Origin: Flavobacteriales bacterium
GTDB taxonomy: Bacteria > Bacteroidota > Bacteroidia > Flavobacteriales_D > Crocinitomicaceae
Reading direction: 5' to 3'
Assembly: GCA_947475095.1 (NCBI GenBank)
Contig: CANJLG010000003.1
Span: 62,001-126,000, forward strand
Length of the DNA: 64,000 nucleotides
Positions 35,055 to 43,314 of this stretch are shown here, in pieces. The notes under the pieces were generated by a model. That model did not search any database. It saw nothing but the letters and a program-made list of their open reading frames with translations, and was not told the DNA's origin. Positions within the stretch are counted from its first letter, which is position 1. Every line of letters starts with the position of its first letter. Both the position numbers and the translations under genes were made by a program.

Positions 35055-38000
35055 CTACTTTTTATTTGTGTCCATAGGCATATTGCTGACCCCCTTAATA
35101 TCGTTAATAGTGGGTGTTTTTAGAGCTGCTTTTTTCTTTGGCAAGTAGCCATAATGTTCCCCAATCGCTGTAGAAAGGATTGCTAAATTATTATTTAATC
35201 TCACATATAATCCAGTCTCACCCATAGCGGATTCATTATTATTACTTGCTAACTGTTCTAACTCATTCATCAATTTAGGGATTGTTTTTTTATAAACAGA
35301 GTTAATAACTTGGTTTAAACGCAATGCAAGCGGTCCTGATTTATCTATGGTACTTTTTATTTTAAAGCAAGCATCTAGTGTTGCAAATAAATCCTCGATA
35401 TTATCTTCTTTAGCAGCAATACGAGCATTGGTATGCGCATAATAATTAATAATACTTTCATAATTATCCATCAGTTTTAGACCAAGTTTTTCTGCTTTTT
35501 TCTTGTCGCCTGCTAAGTAATATAGCTGAACATATTCATGCAAGGTTCCGCTGCACATAGGTGGTATTTCTTTTCCTTCAAATTCAAAACTCTGATGCGG
35601 AGCATTAATGGTTAAGGAAGACATGCGGTCAAAGCCATTTACCTCGCCAACATCTATCACATTCTCCATTGGCATTTTAGCGAGTGAAAAATCAAGTAAT
35701 TCAACAGCTCTTTTTTTATTTCCTATGTTAAGAAATTGTTCTGCTAATAACAAAAAGTTAACTCGGTATTGAATGGTATGACGACGCGCATAGTAATCTG
35801 TTAAGACTCCTTTGGCATTCATTTTTCCATAATGGTATGTTTCTGTTAGATTTTTATACATTTTATCAAGATTGTAAAACGTTGGCTCTTGCCTTACCGG
35901 GCTTATTTCATAGGCCATTCCAACTTGTTTTATGTACCCGCTGCTTAGCAGAGCAATAGCGACAGAAGACCCCCTATTACTCGAAAAATAGATGCCTCTT
36001 TTCCAATCGTTATTGGCAACGATATCTAGCATCATAATTTCCTCTCGGGTTAAATACTTATCTTTTTCAGTATTAAATTCAAACTCAATATTTTGAGGAC
36101 AGCTATCCTTTTCCATTGCTGTTTTTAGGGTTCCAGCGGCAATCGCATTTTTTTTATTCACCTTCAGTGTAAATTTAGACGTTGGAAAAAAACTTGTTTT
36201 GCCACCCCCTTGCTCTGTAATAAAGTTTGCATCATCTCTAACAAAAGCCATCGCCTCAGTTAAGTCGCAAGACATCCAAGGCTTCTCAAAGTCCGTTAAG
36301 AGCTTTCCTAATTCTGTTGTAACACTTTCTGGGATTACAAGATCGCCTTTTTGTGTGCCCTTTAATAAGGCAATTAGACCCTCGTATTTTTGATTAATAT
36401 TATTTCCCAGATTAGTTATATCACTCGATAAAAGGGAGCTTTTAATCTTTTCAAATTCGGCGGTATTTACCGGATTTTTAACCGAAATATTAGGTAACAT
36501 TTGGGCGATTATGGAATTAAAAGAAACCATTGCCCTTGTGGCGTCAGCTTGATTGTTTTTCAAGCGCAATTTAATGACTTTTTCAATGATTGATTTTGAG
36601 GCGCCGCTGAGGTAAAGAGTTGAAAGCGGGGCAAAATACATTTGGTCAGTATTACCTGAATACATCAAAATTTGATCTTCTCTAAATTTTATAGGAAGCG
36701 GGTCTGATTCATAGGCCTTCATTTTCATTTGATTGGTATACCAATCGGTACCCATTAGGGATAAATTACAAACCCTAACATCGGTTCGGCGGCCTTCTAC
36801 TTCTTGCAGATACCACAAAGGAAAGGTGTCATTATCTCCATTTGTAAATAGAATTCCATTTTTTTCGCATGACATCAAATAATTATAGGCTAAGTCATGT
36901 GCTGAGGTTTTTCCATTTCGATTGTGGTCGTCCCAACCTTGAACCCCCATAATTAACGGGATGCAAAGGCCAACTAAAGCAGTGGCAATTGCTGCACTTT
37001 TTTCAGAATTCAATAGTTTACGAAGGGCCACTAGCCCTGCGATACTTACTCCACCAATTAGGCAAATAAATAGCCAAATTAATGAATTAGCAAATGCTGC
37101 GTCTGATGAAAAATCAAGCATTATCATAATAATTAAGCCTCCTGCTACAACAAACCCTACTCGTTTAAAATCTTCTTTTCTAAACCGCATGACAATATCA
37201 TAAAGCGCATAAACTCCGACACCAATCCACATGGCAAAAAAGTAAAAAGACCCTGCATATGCATAGTCTCGCTCTCTGGGTTCTATTGGTTTTTGATTTA
37301 AATAGATTAGAATAGCAACCCCTGTAAATAAAAATGCTAAAAAGAGAACTAGGGCATCTTTTGGAGCCCTATAGAAGTGGAAAAACAAACCAATAAGAGC
37401 AAGAATCAGCGGGAGCAAGAAAAAACGATTGTGTGAAGGGTTATTTTTTGTGTAATGCGGCGCAAATTCTTGGCTTCCTAGTCGAACATCATCAATCATA
37501 TTTATACCAGACAGCCAATTACCCCTCATATTATCTCCATGGCCTTGAATATCGTTTTGTCTTCCTGAGAAATTCCACATAAAATAGCGCAGATACATCC
37601 AATTTACTTGATAACGAAAGAAAAAATTAAGGTTTTCCGAAAAAGTGGGCAGGCGTTTACCATCACGCCCAAGTTCCGTTCCTTTATCATTATTAGCGTC
37701 GTAGCCTGACCAATTTTCATAACCTTTCTGGTGGGCTCCATTACCTTCCGAGTGCATTCTAGGGAAAAACGTTTCTTGCTCATACGCTGGAACCGCTCCA
37801 ATTCTCATTGACGCATTACTTTCGAAGTATTTTTCTTTTATTTCATACGCCCCTTTATTATTTGCCACATATTTTTTGGCATCTTTTTCTTTTTCGAAGC
37901 CCTTAATATCAACGCCATCTTCTTGCACAACAAATCGTTGAATATAATTTGGAGACATGTTTCCCCACCCGTCTTTCGAAGTGAGTTGAGGTCCATCTTC

Positions 38001-39098
38001 AGTTTCAAGCTCGCCAAGACGGTATGAATTCCAATATTGTCCTTTTAAAAGAGGAACACTGCCGTATTGTTCCCGATTTAAGTAAGATCTTAGCGTAACA
38101 AGATTCTCAGGGTTGTTTTCGTCTAGTGGTGTATTTGCATTTGATCGAATTACTATGACAGCAAATGAACCATAGCCAATTAACAAAAATAACAAACCCA
38201 TAGTAGCATTATACAAAAGAACTTTCCCCTTTTTCTTAGCATAATAAATGAAGAAAGAAAACGCTAAGACCAATAGAAGAAAAAAGAAAATTGTTCCTGA
38301 AAAAAATGGCGCTCCCATGCTATTTACAAAAGAAACTTCAAAGGCTGATGCGACAGAAATCGTACCGGGGATAACCCCTACTTGTATAAACCCTAGTATA
38401 ACAATAGAAATTACACCTGTTAAAAAGACACCCAAACGGCTTGTTGTTTCATTAACTCTAAAATATACAATGTAACAAATTGCAGGAATTACCAAGATAC
38501 AGAGCAAGTGAACTCCGATAGCTAAACCCAACAAGAACATAATTAGGAGTAACCAACGGTTTGGGGAATGATGATCGCCGAGCCCCAAGGTATTTTCCAT
38601 CATTTCCTCATCCCACTTTAAGGCTGCCCAAAACACAATTGCCGTAAACAAGGAGGCCATAGCATAGACTTCACCCTCTACTGCAGAAAACCAAAAGGAA
38701 TCAGAAAAAGTATACGATAGCGCTCCGATAGTAGCAGCAGAAAACACGGCAATTTGATCGCCACAACTAAGGCTGGACTTATGTTTTAAAACCAACTTTT
38801 TAAGTAATAAAGTTAGAGACCAAAACATGAATAGAATTGTTAGCGAGGAAGAAATTGCCGAGAGGGAGTTAATCCAAACTGCAACGTTTTCGGGTGCGGC
38901 AAAAAACGAAAAAAGCCTTCCTAAAAGCATAAACAAAGGCGCTCCAGGAGGGTGCCCAACTTCCAATTTATAAGCTGCCGTAATGTATTCCCCGCAATCC
39001 CACAAACTAACGGTGTCTTCAATAGTCAATAAGTATACTAGCGTTGCAATTCCAAATACCCCCCAGCCTAAATAAGTGTTCCATTTTGAATATGTCAT
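35055..39098 (-). CDS. DUF2723 membrane protein (PMT/GT-C-like)
   Basis: This 1347-residue protein is the largest in the window. The N-terminal DUF2723 domain (YLLTIEDTVSLWDCGEYI and GHPPGAPLFMLLGRLFSFFA near residues 20-65) resembles the acidic first loop of protein O-mannosyltransferases and other GT-C enzymes. About 12 membrane segments follow to residue ~720, broken by a large insertion near residues 330-560 that carries PREYDYAYAG-like sequence (EPRERDYAYAGSFYF). The C-terminal ~600 residues are soluble and helical, with TPR-like parts (KRAVELLDFSLAKMP, KKAEKLGLKLMDNYES). It probably transfers sugars from polyprenyl-phosphate to a surface target, which is inference. It heads the five-gene operon that ends with gpmI. 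Confidence 0.87.
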   Translation of the reverse strand: MTYSKWNTYLGWGVFGIATLVYLLTIEDTVSLWDCGEYITAAYKLEVGHPPGAPLFMLLGRLFSFFAAPENVAVWINSLSAISSSLTILFMFWSLTLLLKKLVLKHKSSLSCGDQIAVFSAATIGALSYTFSDSFWFSAVEGEVYAMASLFTAIVFWAALKWDEEMMENTLGLGDHHSPNRWLLLIMFLLGLAIGVHLLCILVIPAICYIVYFRVNETTSRLGVFLTGVISIVILGFIQVGVIPGTISVASAFEVSFVNSMGAPFFSGTIFFFLLLVLAFSFFIYYAKKKGKVLLYNATMGLLFLLIGYGSFAVIVIRSNANTPLDENNPENLVTLRSYLNREQYGSVPLLKGQYWNSYRLGELETEDGPQLTSKDGWGNMSPNYIQRFVVQEDGVDIKGFEKEKDAKKYVANNKGAYEIKEKYFESNASMRIGAVPAYEQETFFPRMHSEGNGAHQKGYENWSGYDANNDKGTELGRDGKRLPTFSENLNFFFRYQVNWMYLRYFMWNFSGRQNDIQGHGDNMRGNWLSGINMIDDVRLGSQEFAPHYTKNNPSHNRFFLLPLILALIGLFFHFYRAPKDALVLFLAFLFTGVAILIYLNQKPIEPRERDYAYAGSFYFFAMWIGVGVYALYDIVMRFRKEDFKRVGFVVAGGLIIMIMLDFSSDAAFANSLIWLFICLIGGVSIAGLVALRKLLNSEKSAAIATALVGLCIPLIMGVQGWDDHNRNGKTSAHDLAYNYLMSCEKNGILFTNGDNDTFPLWYLQEVEGRRTDVRVCNLSLMGTDWYTNQMKMKAYESDPLPIKFREDQILMYSGNTDQMYFAPLSTLYLSGASKSIIEKVIKLRLKNNQADATRAMVSFNSIIAQMLPNISVKNPVNTAEFEKIKSSLLSSDITNLGNNINQKYEGLIALLKGTQKGDLVIPESVTTELGKLLTDFEKPWMSCDLTEAMAFVRDDANFITEQGGGKTSFFPTSKFTLKVNKKNAIAAGTLKTAMEKDSCPQNIEFEFNTEKDKYLTREEIMMLDIVANNDWKRGIYFSSNRGSSVAIALLSSGYIKQVGMAYEISPVRQEPTFYNLDKMYKNLTETYHYGKMNAKGVLTDYYARRHTIQYRVNFLLLAEQFLNIGNKKRAVELLDFSLAKMPMENVIDVGEVNGFDRMSSLTINAPHQSFEFEGKEIPPMCSGTLHEYVQLYYLAGDKKKAEKLGLKLMDNYESIINYYAHTNARIAAKEDNIEDLFATLDACFKIKSTIDKSGPLALRLNQVINSVYKKTIPKLMNELEQLASNNNESAMGETGLYVRLNNNLAILSTAIGEHYGYLPKKKAALKTPTINDIKGVSNMPMDTNKK

Positions 39099-39244
39099 AA
39101 TCCTAATAATTAACGTTACTTTTAAAACTCAATGTCTGCGAATTTAGGAATATTAATGCATCGCAATATAGTTTTCGCCAATAATAATTTAAAGAAAACA
39201 TTATGCTTTTTTTCTAAGTTACTTTAAAATTTAAATTAAGTTAT

Positions 39245-39252
39245 TAAATTTG
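39245..39252 (+). promoter_or_regulatory. Promoter -7 element for tRNA-Gln
   Basis: TAAATTTG matches TAnnTTTG exactly and ends ten bases before the tRNA 5' end, the spacing expected for transcription starting at or near the mature tRNA. Confidence 0.55.
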
Positions 39253-39262
39253 CCACCTTGAA

Positions 39263-39335
39263 TGACCCATGGTGTAACTGGCAACACAACTGATTTTGGT
39301 TCAGTAGAGTCTAGGTTCGAGCCCTAGTGGGTCAA
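39263..39335 (+). tRNA. tRNA-Gln (TTG)
   Basis: A complete 73-base cloverleaf. Acceptor arms TGACCCA and TGGGTCA pair with discriminator A. The anticodon stem ACTGA/TCAGT closes the loop TTTTGGT with anticodon TTG at 39296-39298. The T-arm reads CTAGG-TTCGAGC-CCTAG. CCA is not encoded. It stands alone, with its own promoter element and terminator. Confidence 0.96.
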
Positions 39336-39350
39336 CACTTAAAAACAATT

Positions 39351-39386
39351 AAACCCTTGATGACATTGTGTTTCAAGGGTTTTTTG
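39351..39386 (+). terminator. Rho-independent terminator after tRNA-Gln
   Basis: The stem AACCCTTGA / TTCAAGGGTT, with one mismatch-free core and a loop of about 11 bases, is followed by a T-rich run, 15 bases after the tRNA. Confidence 0.85.
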
Positions 39387-39529
39387 TTTTTGAAAAACTG
39401 CAGAAAACTAAGGGTTTTAGATCACTTAGTAATAATCTTGGTGTTTTTAAACTTTGATTGTTTAATGTTATTTTGAAACAAGAATCCTTACATTTATCAA
39501 CAAAGTGCTACTCGCTTCTAAAGGATTGA

Positions 39530-40186
39530 TTATTTTTTTTCTGACATTTTTAAAAATGTCTTTTTTAACATCGAGCAAATTTGATCGGGTGTGATTATTT
39601 CTGAATTCCGAACAGAAACAGTACCCAATGAATATTGAACACTTTCAAGTTTCTCGAAATCATATATTCGTATTTTCTTAGAGTAAACCTTTTTTCTGGT
39701 TTCGTCAAATGCTTTTATACGAATAAAAACGTATGGCCGGACTTTTGAATAGTTAAGGTTTGTCCCGCCTACTTGAACTCCCCGGAATGCATTTATGCGA
39801 ATCTTTAATGAGACATAAAGATCTTTTTCGAAGCTAAAAATTGCTTTTTTCTTCCGTCCTTTCGGCAAGCCGCCAACATATTGTCCGGAGTTATAGGTTG
39901 ATTTTAGCTTGCCATTTTCTCTCTTTAAATACTGACACTCTGCCACTGCATATAGTTCTTTACTGACGCCTTGTTCAACGATTTGTTTTATGGAATCAAT
40001 GTAATTAAGGGGCATTCGAAACAGGCTTCCTGAAAAATTGTTTTGCCCACCACTTGTTGAAACGAGAACTTTATTAGTCAGTGACTTATCAATAAAAAAT
40101 CGCGCTCGATATATCCCAGCACTTGAGGATTGTTGCGCAAATAGCGACTGATTCACAATTAAAAAAAATAAAAAGAGATGTTTCAT
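39530..40186 (-). CDS. Uncharacterised exported protein
   Basis: I start this 218-residue protein at MKHLFLFFLIVNQSLFAQQ, a clear signal peptide; a longer frame from 40225 would cross the -7 element at 40197-40204. The mature protein is basic and beta-rich, with no membrane segment and no sorting domain: KRENGKLKSTYNSGQYVGG, KDLYVSLKIRINAFRGVQVGG, RPYVFIRIKAFDETRKKVYSK. It is probably periplasmic. I do not recognise the family. It follows tRNA-Gln in the opposite orientation and is divergent from thiL. Confidence 0.65.
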   Translation of the reverse strand: MKHLFLFFLIVNQSLFAQQSSSAGIYRARFFIDKSLTNKVLVSTSGGQNNFSGSLFRMPLNYIDSIKQIVEQGVSKELYAVAECQYLKRENGKLKSTYNSGQYVGGLPKGRKKKAIFSFEKDLYVSLKIRINAFRGVQVGGTNLNYSKVRPYVFIRIKAFDETRKKVYSKKIRIYDFEKLESVQYSLGTVSVRNSEIITPDQICSMLKKTFLKMSEKK

Positions 40187-40196
40187 GTTTTTGTTC

Positions 40197-40204
40197 CAAA
40201 GATA
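40197..40204 (-). promoter_or_regulatory. Promoter -7 element for exported protein
   Basis: The minus strand reads TATCTTTG, an exact TAnnTTTG match, ten bases before the chosen start at 40186. It supports the shorter start. Confidence 0.5.
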
Positions 40205-40291
40205 AAGATATTCAGCAATAGTCATTAATTAAAAATAACCCCTCATTTTTACTCGCCTAATTTAAAGCGTTATTAAGCGGTTTAATTATGT

Positions 40292-40299
40292 TAATTTTG
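40292..40299 (+). promoter_or_regulatory. Promoter -7 element for thiL
   Basis: TAATTTTG matches TAnnTTTG exactly, 39 bases before the ATG at 40339. It lies within a longer upstream in-frame extension and so favours the shorter thiL start. Confidence 0.5.
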
Positions 40300-40338
40300 T
40301 TTTTTTTAGCATATTTAATAACCATAACCGCAGGCCTA

Positions 40339-41379
40339 ATGCCATCTAGTAAAACGAACAACATTGATTCTCTTGGGGAATTTGGTTTAATTGAAAGATT
40401 AACGTCCGATGTTAATATAAAAAACAGCACGTCTTTGTTAGGAGTTGGTGACGATTGTGCTGTTATTGAATTAAACGACAAGGAGTCATTATTAATAACA
40501 ACCGATCTGTTAGTTGAAGGTGTTCATTTTAATTTGATGTATGTTCCACTAAAACATTTAGGTTATAAAGCTGTCGCGATTAATGTCTCTGATATTTGTG
40601 CGATGAATGGTCGGGCAGAGCAAATAACTGTTTCTATTGCCGTTTCAAGCAAATTTCCGGTGGAAGCACTTGACGAATTATATGCGGGGATTAATTTAGC
40701 TTGTGACGCTTTTCATGTTGATTTAGTTGGGGGCGACATGAGCGCTGCTTATGCGGGCTTAACGATATCAATAACGGCAATTGGACGTGTAGATAATAAT
40801 AAAATAACACGACGCTCTGGCGCAAATTCCAAAGATATCATTATGGTAACAGGTAGTTTGGGGGGGGCTTATATGGGCCTACAAGTTTTGGAACGAGAAA
40901 ATGAGGTTTTTAAAGTGAATTCAGCGGTTCAGCCAGAACTTGATGGTTTTGACACCTTGATTCAACGCCAATTAAAGCCTGAGGCAAGACATGACATGGT
41001 AGATTTGTTTGGGCAACTAGGCCTTATTCCAACATCGATGATAGATGTATCGGATGGCTTAGCATCGGATATTTTTCACCTATGCGAAAAAAGTAATTTG
41101 GGGTGCCAACTCTTTGAAGAGAAATTCCCAATGGACGACCTAACAAAAATTACTGCGATAGATTTTAATATTTCGCCGACAACATGCGCATTGAATGGTG
41201 GGGAAGATTATGAGCTGCTCTTCACAGTAAAGCAAGAGGATTTTGACAAGGTTGCTGGGAATCCGAATCTTACACCTATCGGTTACATGACAAGTAATGA
41301 GGACGGCAAGAATTTGGTTGATGCGAATAACGAATTAATCCCCCTTAAAGCCCAGGGATGGCTAAGTTCTAATCATTGA
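40339..41379 (+). CDS. thiL: Thiamine-monophosphate kinase
   Basis: ThiL phosphorylates thiamine monophosphate to the cofactor thiamine diphosphate with ATP. I start at MPSSKTNNIDSLGEFGLIERL, giving 346 residues. A 17-codon upstream hydrophobic extension is not family-like and overlaps a promoter element. PurM-like motifs are present: GVGDDCAVIE, LLITTDLLVEGVHF, KAVAINVSDICAMNG, LVGGDMSAA, GSLGGAYMGL, MIDVSDGLASDIFHL and ALNGGEDYELLF. The GG in GSLGGAYMGL is encoded by an eight-G tract at 40860-40867. No other thiamine gene or THI-box is nearby. The 3' end overlaps the convergent SPOR gene by 11 bases. Confidence 0.95.
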   Translation: MPSSKTNNIDSLGEFGLIERLTSDVNIKNSTSLLGVGDDCAVIELNDKESLLITTDLLVEGVHFNLMYVPLKHLGYKAVAINVSDICAMNGRAEQITVSIAVSSKFPVEALDELYAGINLACDAFHVDLVGGDMSAAYAGLTISITAIGRVDNNKITRRSGANSKDIIMVTGSLGGAYMGLQVLERENEVFKVNSAVQPELDGFDTLIQRQLKPEARHDMVDLFGQLGLIPTSMIDVSDGLASDIFHLCEKSNLGCQLFEEKFPMDDLTKITAIDFNISPTTCALNGGEDYELLFTVKQEDFDKVAGNPNLTPIGYMTSNEDGKNLVDANNELIPLKAQGWLSSNH

Positions 41380-41746
41380 CAGACCTTGTCCAGCAATCCT
41401 TTTCAGGAGGCGCAACCGTGCAAAGCTTAAATTGTCCCCGCATTTTTTCTGCCTGAGCTTTTGCTTTGGCTGTTGACCCAAACTTTCCAATCTTAACGAC
41501 ATAGTTAGGTGGTTTCGACTCAATTTTAACATCTGCTGAATTGGGATAAAGTCGAAGAAACTTTTCTCTTTCTATATTAGCCTCGTTACTAGAGCCCCCG
41601 CTGTATATAACGATCCAATAACAAACAGAACTAGTGGCTATTCCGCCAACCTTAGAACGAATACTTTCATCTCCCGAAACAATTATCTGCCCGAAAGAGA
41701 AATTAATAACAAATAAACTTATTAATACAAAATACTTTTTCATCAA
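41369..41746 (-). CDS. SPOR-like domain exported protein
   Basis: This 125-residue protein has a signal peptide (MMKKYFVLISLFVINFSFGQ) and then one SPOR-like domain (VCYWIVIYSGGSSNEANIER...YVVKIGKFGSTAKAKAQAEKMRGQF). SPOR domains bind denuded glycan strands of peptidoglycan at division sites. The core beta-alpha-beta pattern and the VKIGKF strand are typical. A C-terminal cysteine pair (FKLCTVAPPEKDCW) may form a disulfide. It is probably periplasmic. It converges on thiL with an 11-base overlap. A TACCTTTA -7-like element lies at 41759-41766 on the minus strand. Confidence 0.78.
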   Translation of the reverse strand: MMKKYFVLISLFVINFSFGQIIVSGDESIRSKVGGIATSSVCYWIVIYSGGSSNEANIEREKFLRLYPNSADVKIESKPPNYVVKIGKFGSTAKAKAQAEKMRGQFKLCTVAPPEKDCWTRSVND

Positions 41747-41855
41747 CTTTTTTAAAAGTAAAGGTAGTTTAAAAATTAAATAAAAACAACAATGAGCTTT
41801 TTGTTATTTAGAACAATTCTAAATTGTTCTTTTTTCTTCATTATTTGTCATATAA

Positions 41856-41888
41856 TTGTCATGAAATGGCACTAATTATCTAATTTTG
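41856..41888 (+). promoter_or_regulatory. Promoter of ACIII-oxidase operon
   Basis: A TTG at 41856-41858 lies 22 bases before TAATTTTG at 41881-41888, near the TTTG-N17-23-TAnnTTTG layout of Bacteroidota promoters. The leader to actA is about 50 bases. Confidence 0.5.
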
Positions 41889-41898
41889 CAAACGATAA

Positions 41899-41917
41899 AA
41901 TGCAATATTAATGCATT
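41899..41917. repeat. Inverted repeat in actA leader
   Basis: AATGCA and TGCATT arms of six bases are separated by seven bases, about ten bases past the -7 element. The position fits an operator or a small 5'-leader hairpin of the respiratory operon. Confidence 0.35.
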
Positions 41918-41946
41918 GTTAAGGTAAGAAATTAGTAACTTTTTTC

Positions 41947-43290
41947 ATGAAAATATCTAATATTCAGAAGATTAAACATTTCCAAATACAATTTTTGATT
42001 GTTTTTTGTTTAGCGTTTTTTTCATCCCCAAGCCAGCTTTTTGCTGATGGCGGCGGAAATTTTAAAGCTAAATGCGCAAGCTGTCACCAACCTCACAAGA
42101 ATGGAACAGGACCCAAATTATTCCAGGCGAGGCAAAAATGGTCAACAGGTGGAGCAAAGGAAGGGTCTATTTATCAATGGGTAAACAATTGGCAAACAGC
42201 AGCAGCAAATGATCCTTATGCTGCAGGCGTTTCCAAGTGGTCTGCAACCGCAATGAATGCTTTTCCAGAACTCACAAAAGTTCAAATAGATGAGATTTTA
42301 GATTGGGTTGATGCGCAGCCAGATCCTGCCACTGCCGGCCCAGCGGGCGGAGTGGTCACTGACAACAAAGATGGCGCATCTACAGAGGCTTCTGAAAAGG
42401 GCGGTACTAGTTGGTTGTGGATTTTTTTAAGCGTACTATTTATCACAATAATCTTATCGGTTGGAGGAGTAAGGCGTCAGTTAAAAATATCGGCGGGAGA
42501 AAGCTCTTCAAATGATCATCTTACCTATGCTGAGGAGTTTAAAGCTTGGGCTTGGAAATATAGATTGCCGGTAGGTTTAGGATCGCTGGTTATACTATTA
42601 GCTGTTATTGTTACTTTGTTTCAAGGACTTTCTCGTATTAATGTTGTTGAAAACTATCAGCCATCTCAGCCTATTGCGTTTCCGCACGACAAGCATGCTG
42701 GGGTTAATGGTATCGATTGTAAGTATTGCCACAATTCTGTTGAGAAGTCTAAATCAGCAGGTATACCCTCAGTAAATGTTTGTATGAATTGCCACAAACA
42801 AATAAATGGGGAGGGTAAACCTTACGCTGCAGAAATCAAGAAGATTTATTCGGCTGCAGGTTATGATCCAGCAGGTTCTGGTAAATACACCGGAAACACC
42901 AAGCCAATTGTATGGAATAAGGTACATGTTCTGCCAGATCACGTGTACTTTAACCATTCTCAGCACGTCGTTGTAGGGGGAGTAGATTGTAAGCAGTGCC
43001 ATGGCGACATGACAAAAATGAAAGAAGCGGTAAAAGTACAGCCTGTTTCAGAACTAAATAAAATAGAAGGCAATATAAAGTTGTCAAAACCTACATTAAC
43101 AATGGGTTGGTGTATAGAGTGTCATGGCGCCAAAGAAGTTTCTTTAGGAGATGGGAAGAATGGATATTATGATGAGATTCATCGTCGTTTAAAGGATAAC
43201 GATAAATCATTGTATAAAAAGTATTTAAAGGACGGCAAAGTAACGGTGAGTGAATTAGGTGGTTGGGAGTGTGCTAAATGTCATTATTAA
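41947..43290 (+). CDS. actA: Alternative complex III subunit ActA (multiheme cytochrome c)
   Basis: ActA carries electrons within ACIII, a menaquinol:cytochrome c oxidoreductase that replaces bc1. This 447-residue protein has a signal-like N-terminus, a single-heme class I-like domain (CASCH at 43-47, with possible Met ligand in SATAMNAF), two membrane segments (WLWIFLSVLFITIILSVGG near 160; GLGSLVILLAVIVTLF near 215) and a C-terminal five-heme part. The CxxCH motifs of that part (CKYCH, CMNCH, CKQCH, CIECH, CAKCH) lie near residues 258, 279, 348, 389 and 442. This makes six CxxCH motifs in all. It is the first gene of the operon, with 24 bases to actB. Confidence 0.93.
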   Translation: MKISNIQKIKHFQIQFLIVFCLAFFSSPSQLFADGGGNFKAKCASCHQPHKNGTGPKLFQARQKWSTGGAKEGSIYQWVNNWQTAAANDPYAAGVSKWSATAMNAFPELTKVQIDEILDWVDAQPDPATAGPAGGVVTDNKDGASTEASEKGGTSWLWIFLSVLFITIILSVGGVRRQLKISAGESSSNDHLTYAEEFKAWAWKYRLPVGLGSLVILLAVIVTLFQGLSRINVVENYQPSQPIAFPHDKHAGVNGIDCKYCHNSVEKSKSAGIPSVNVCMNCHKQINGEGKPYAAEIKKIYSAAGYDPAGSGKYTGNTKPIVWNKVHVLPDHVYFNHSQHVVVGGVDCKQCHGDMTKMKEAVKVQPVSELNKIEGNIKLSKPTLTMGWCIECHGAKEVSLGDGKNGYYDEIHRRLKDNDKSLYKKYLKDGKVTVSELGGWECAKCHY

Positions 43291-43314
43291 TAATTAGGTC
43301 ATAGTCAGAAAAAC

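Noticed and set aside
40288-40338. N-terminal membrane segment on ThiL
   Set aside because: The hydrophobic extension is unlike ThiL, overlaps a -7 promoter element, and the family start fits ATG 40339.
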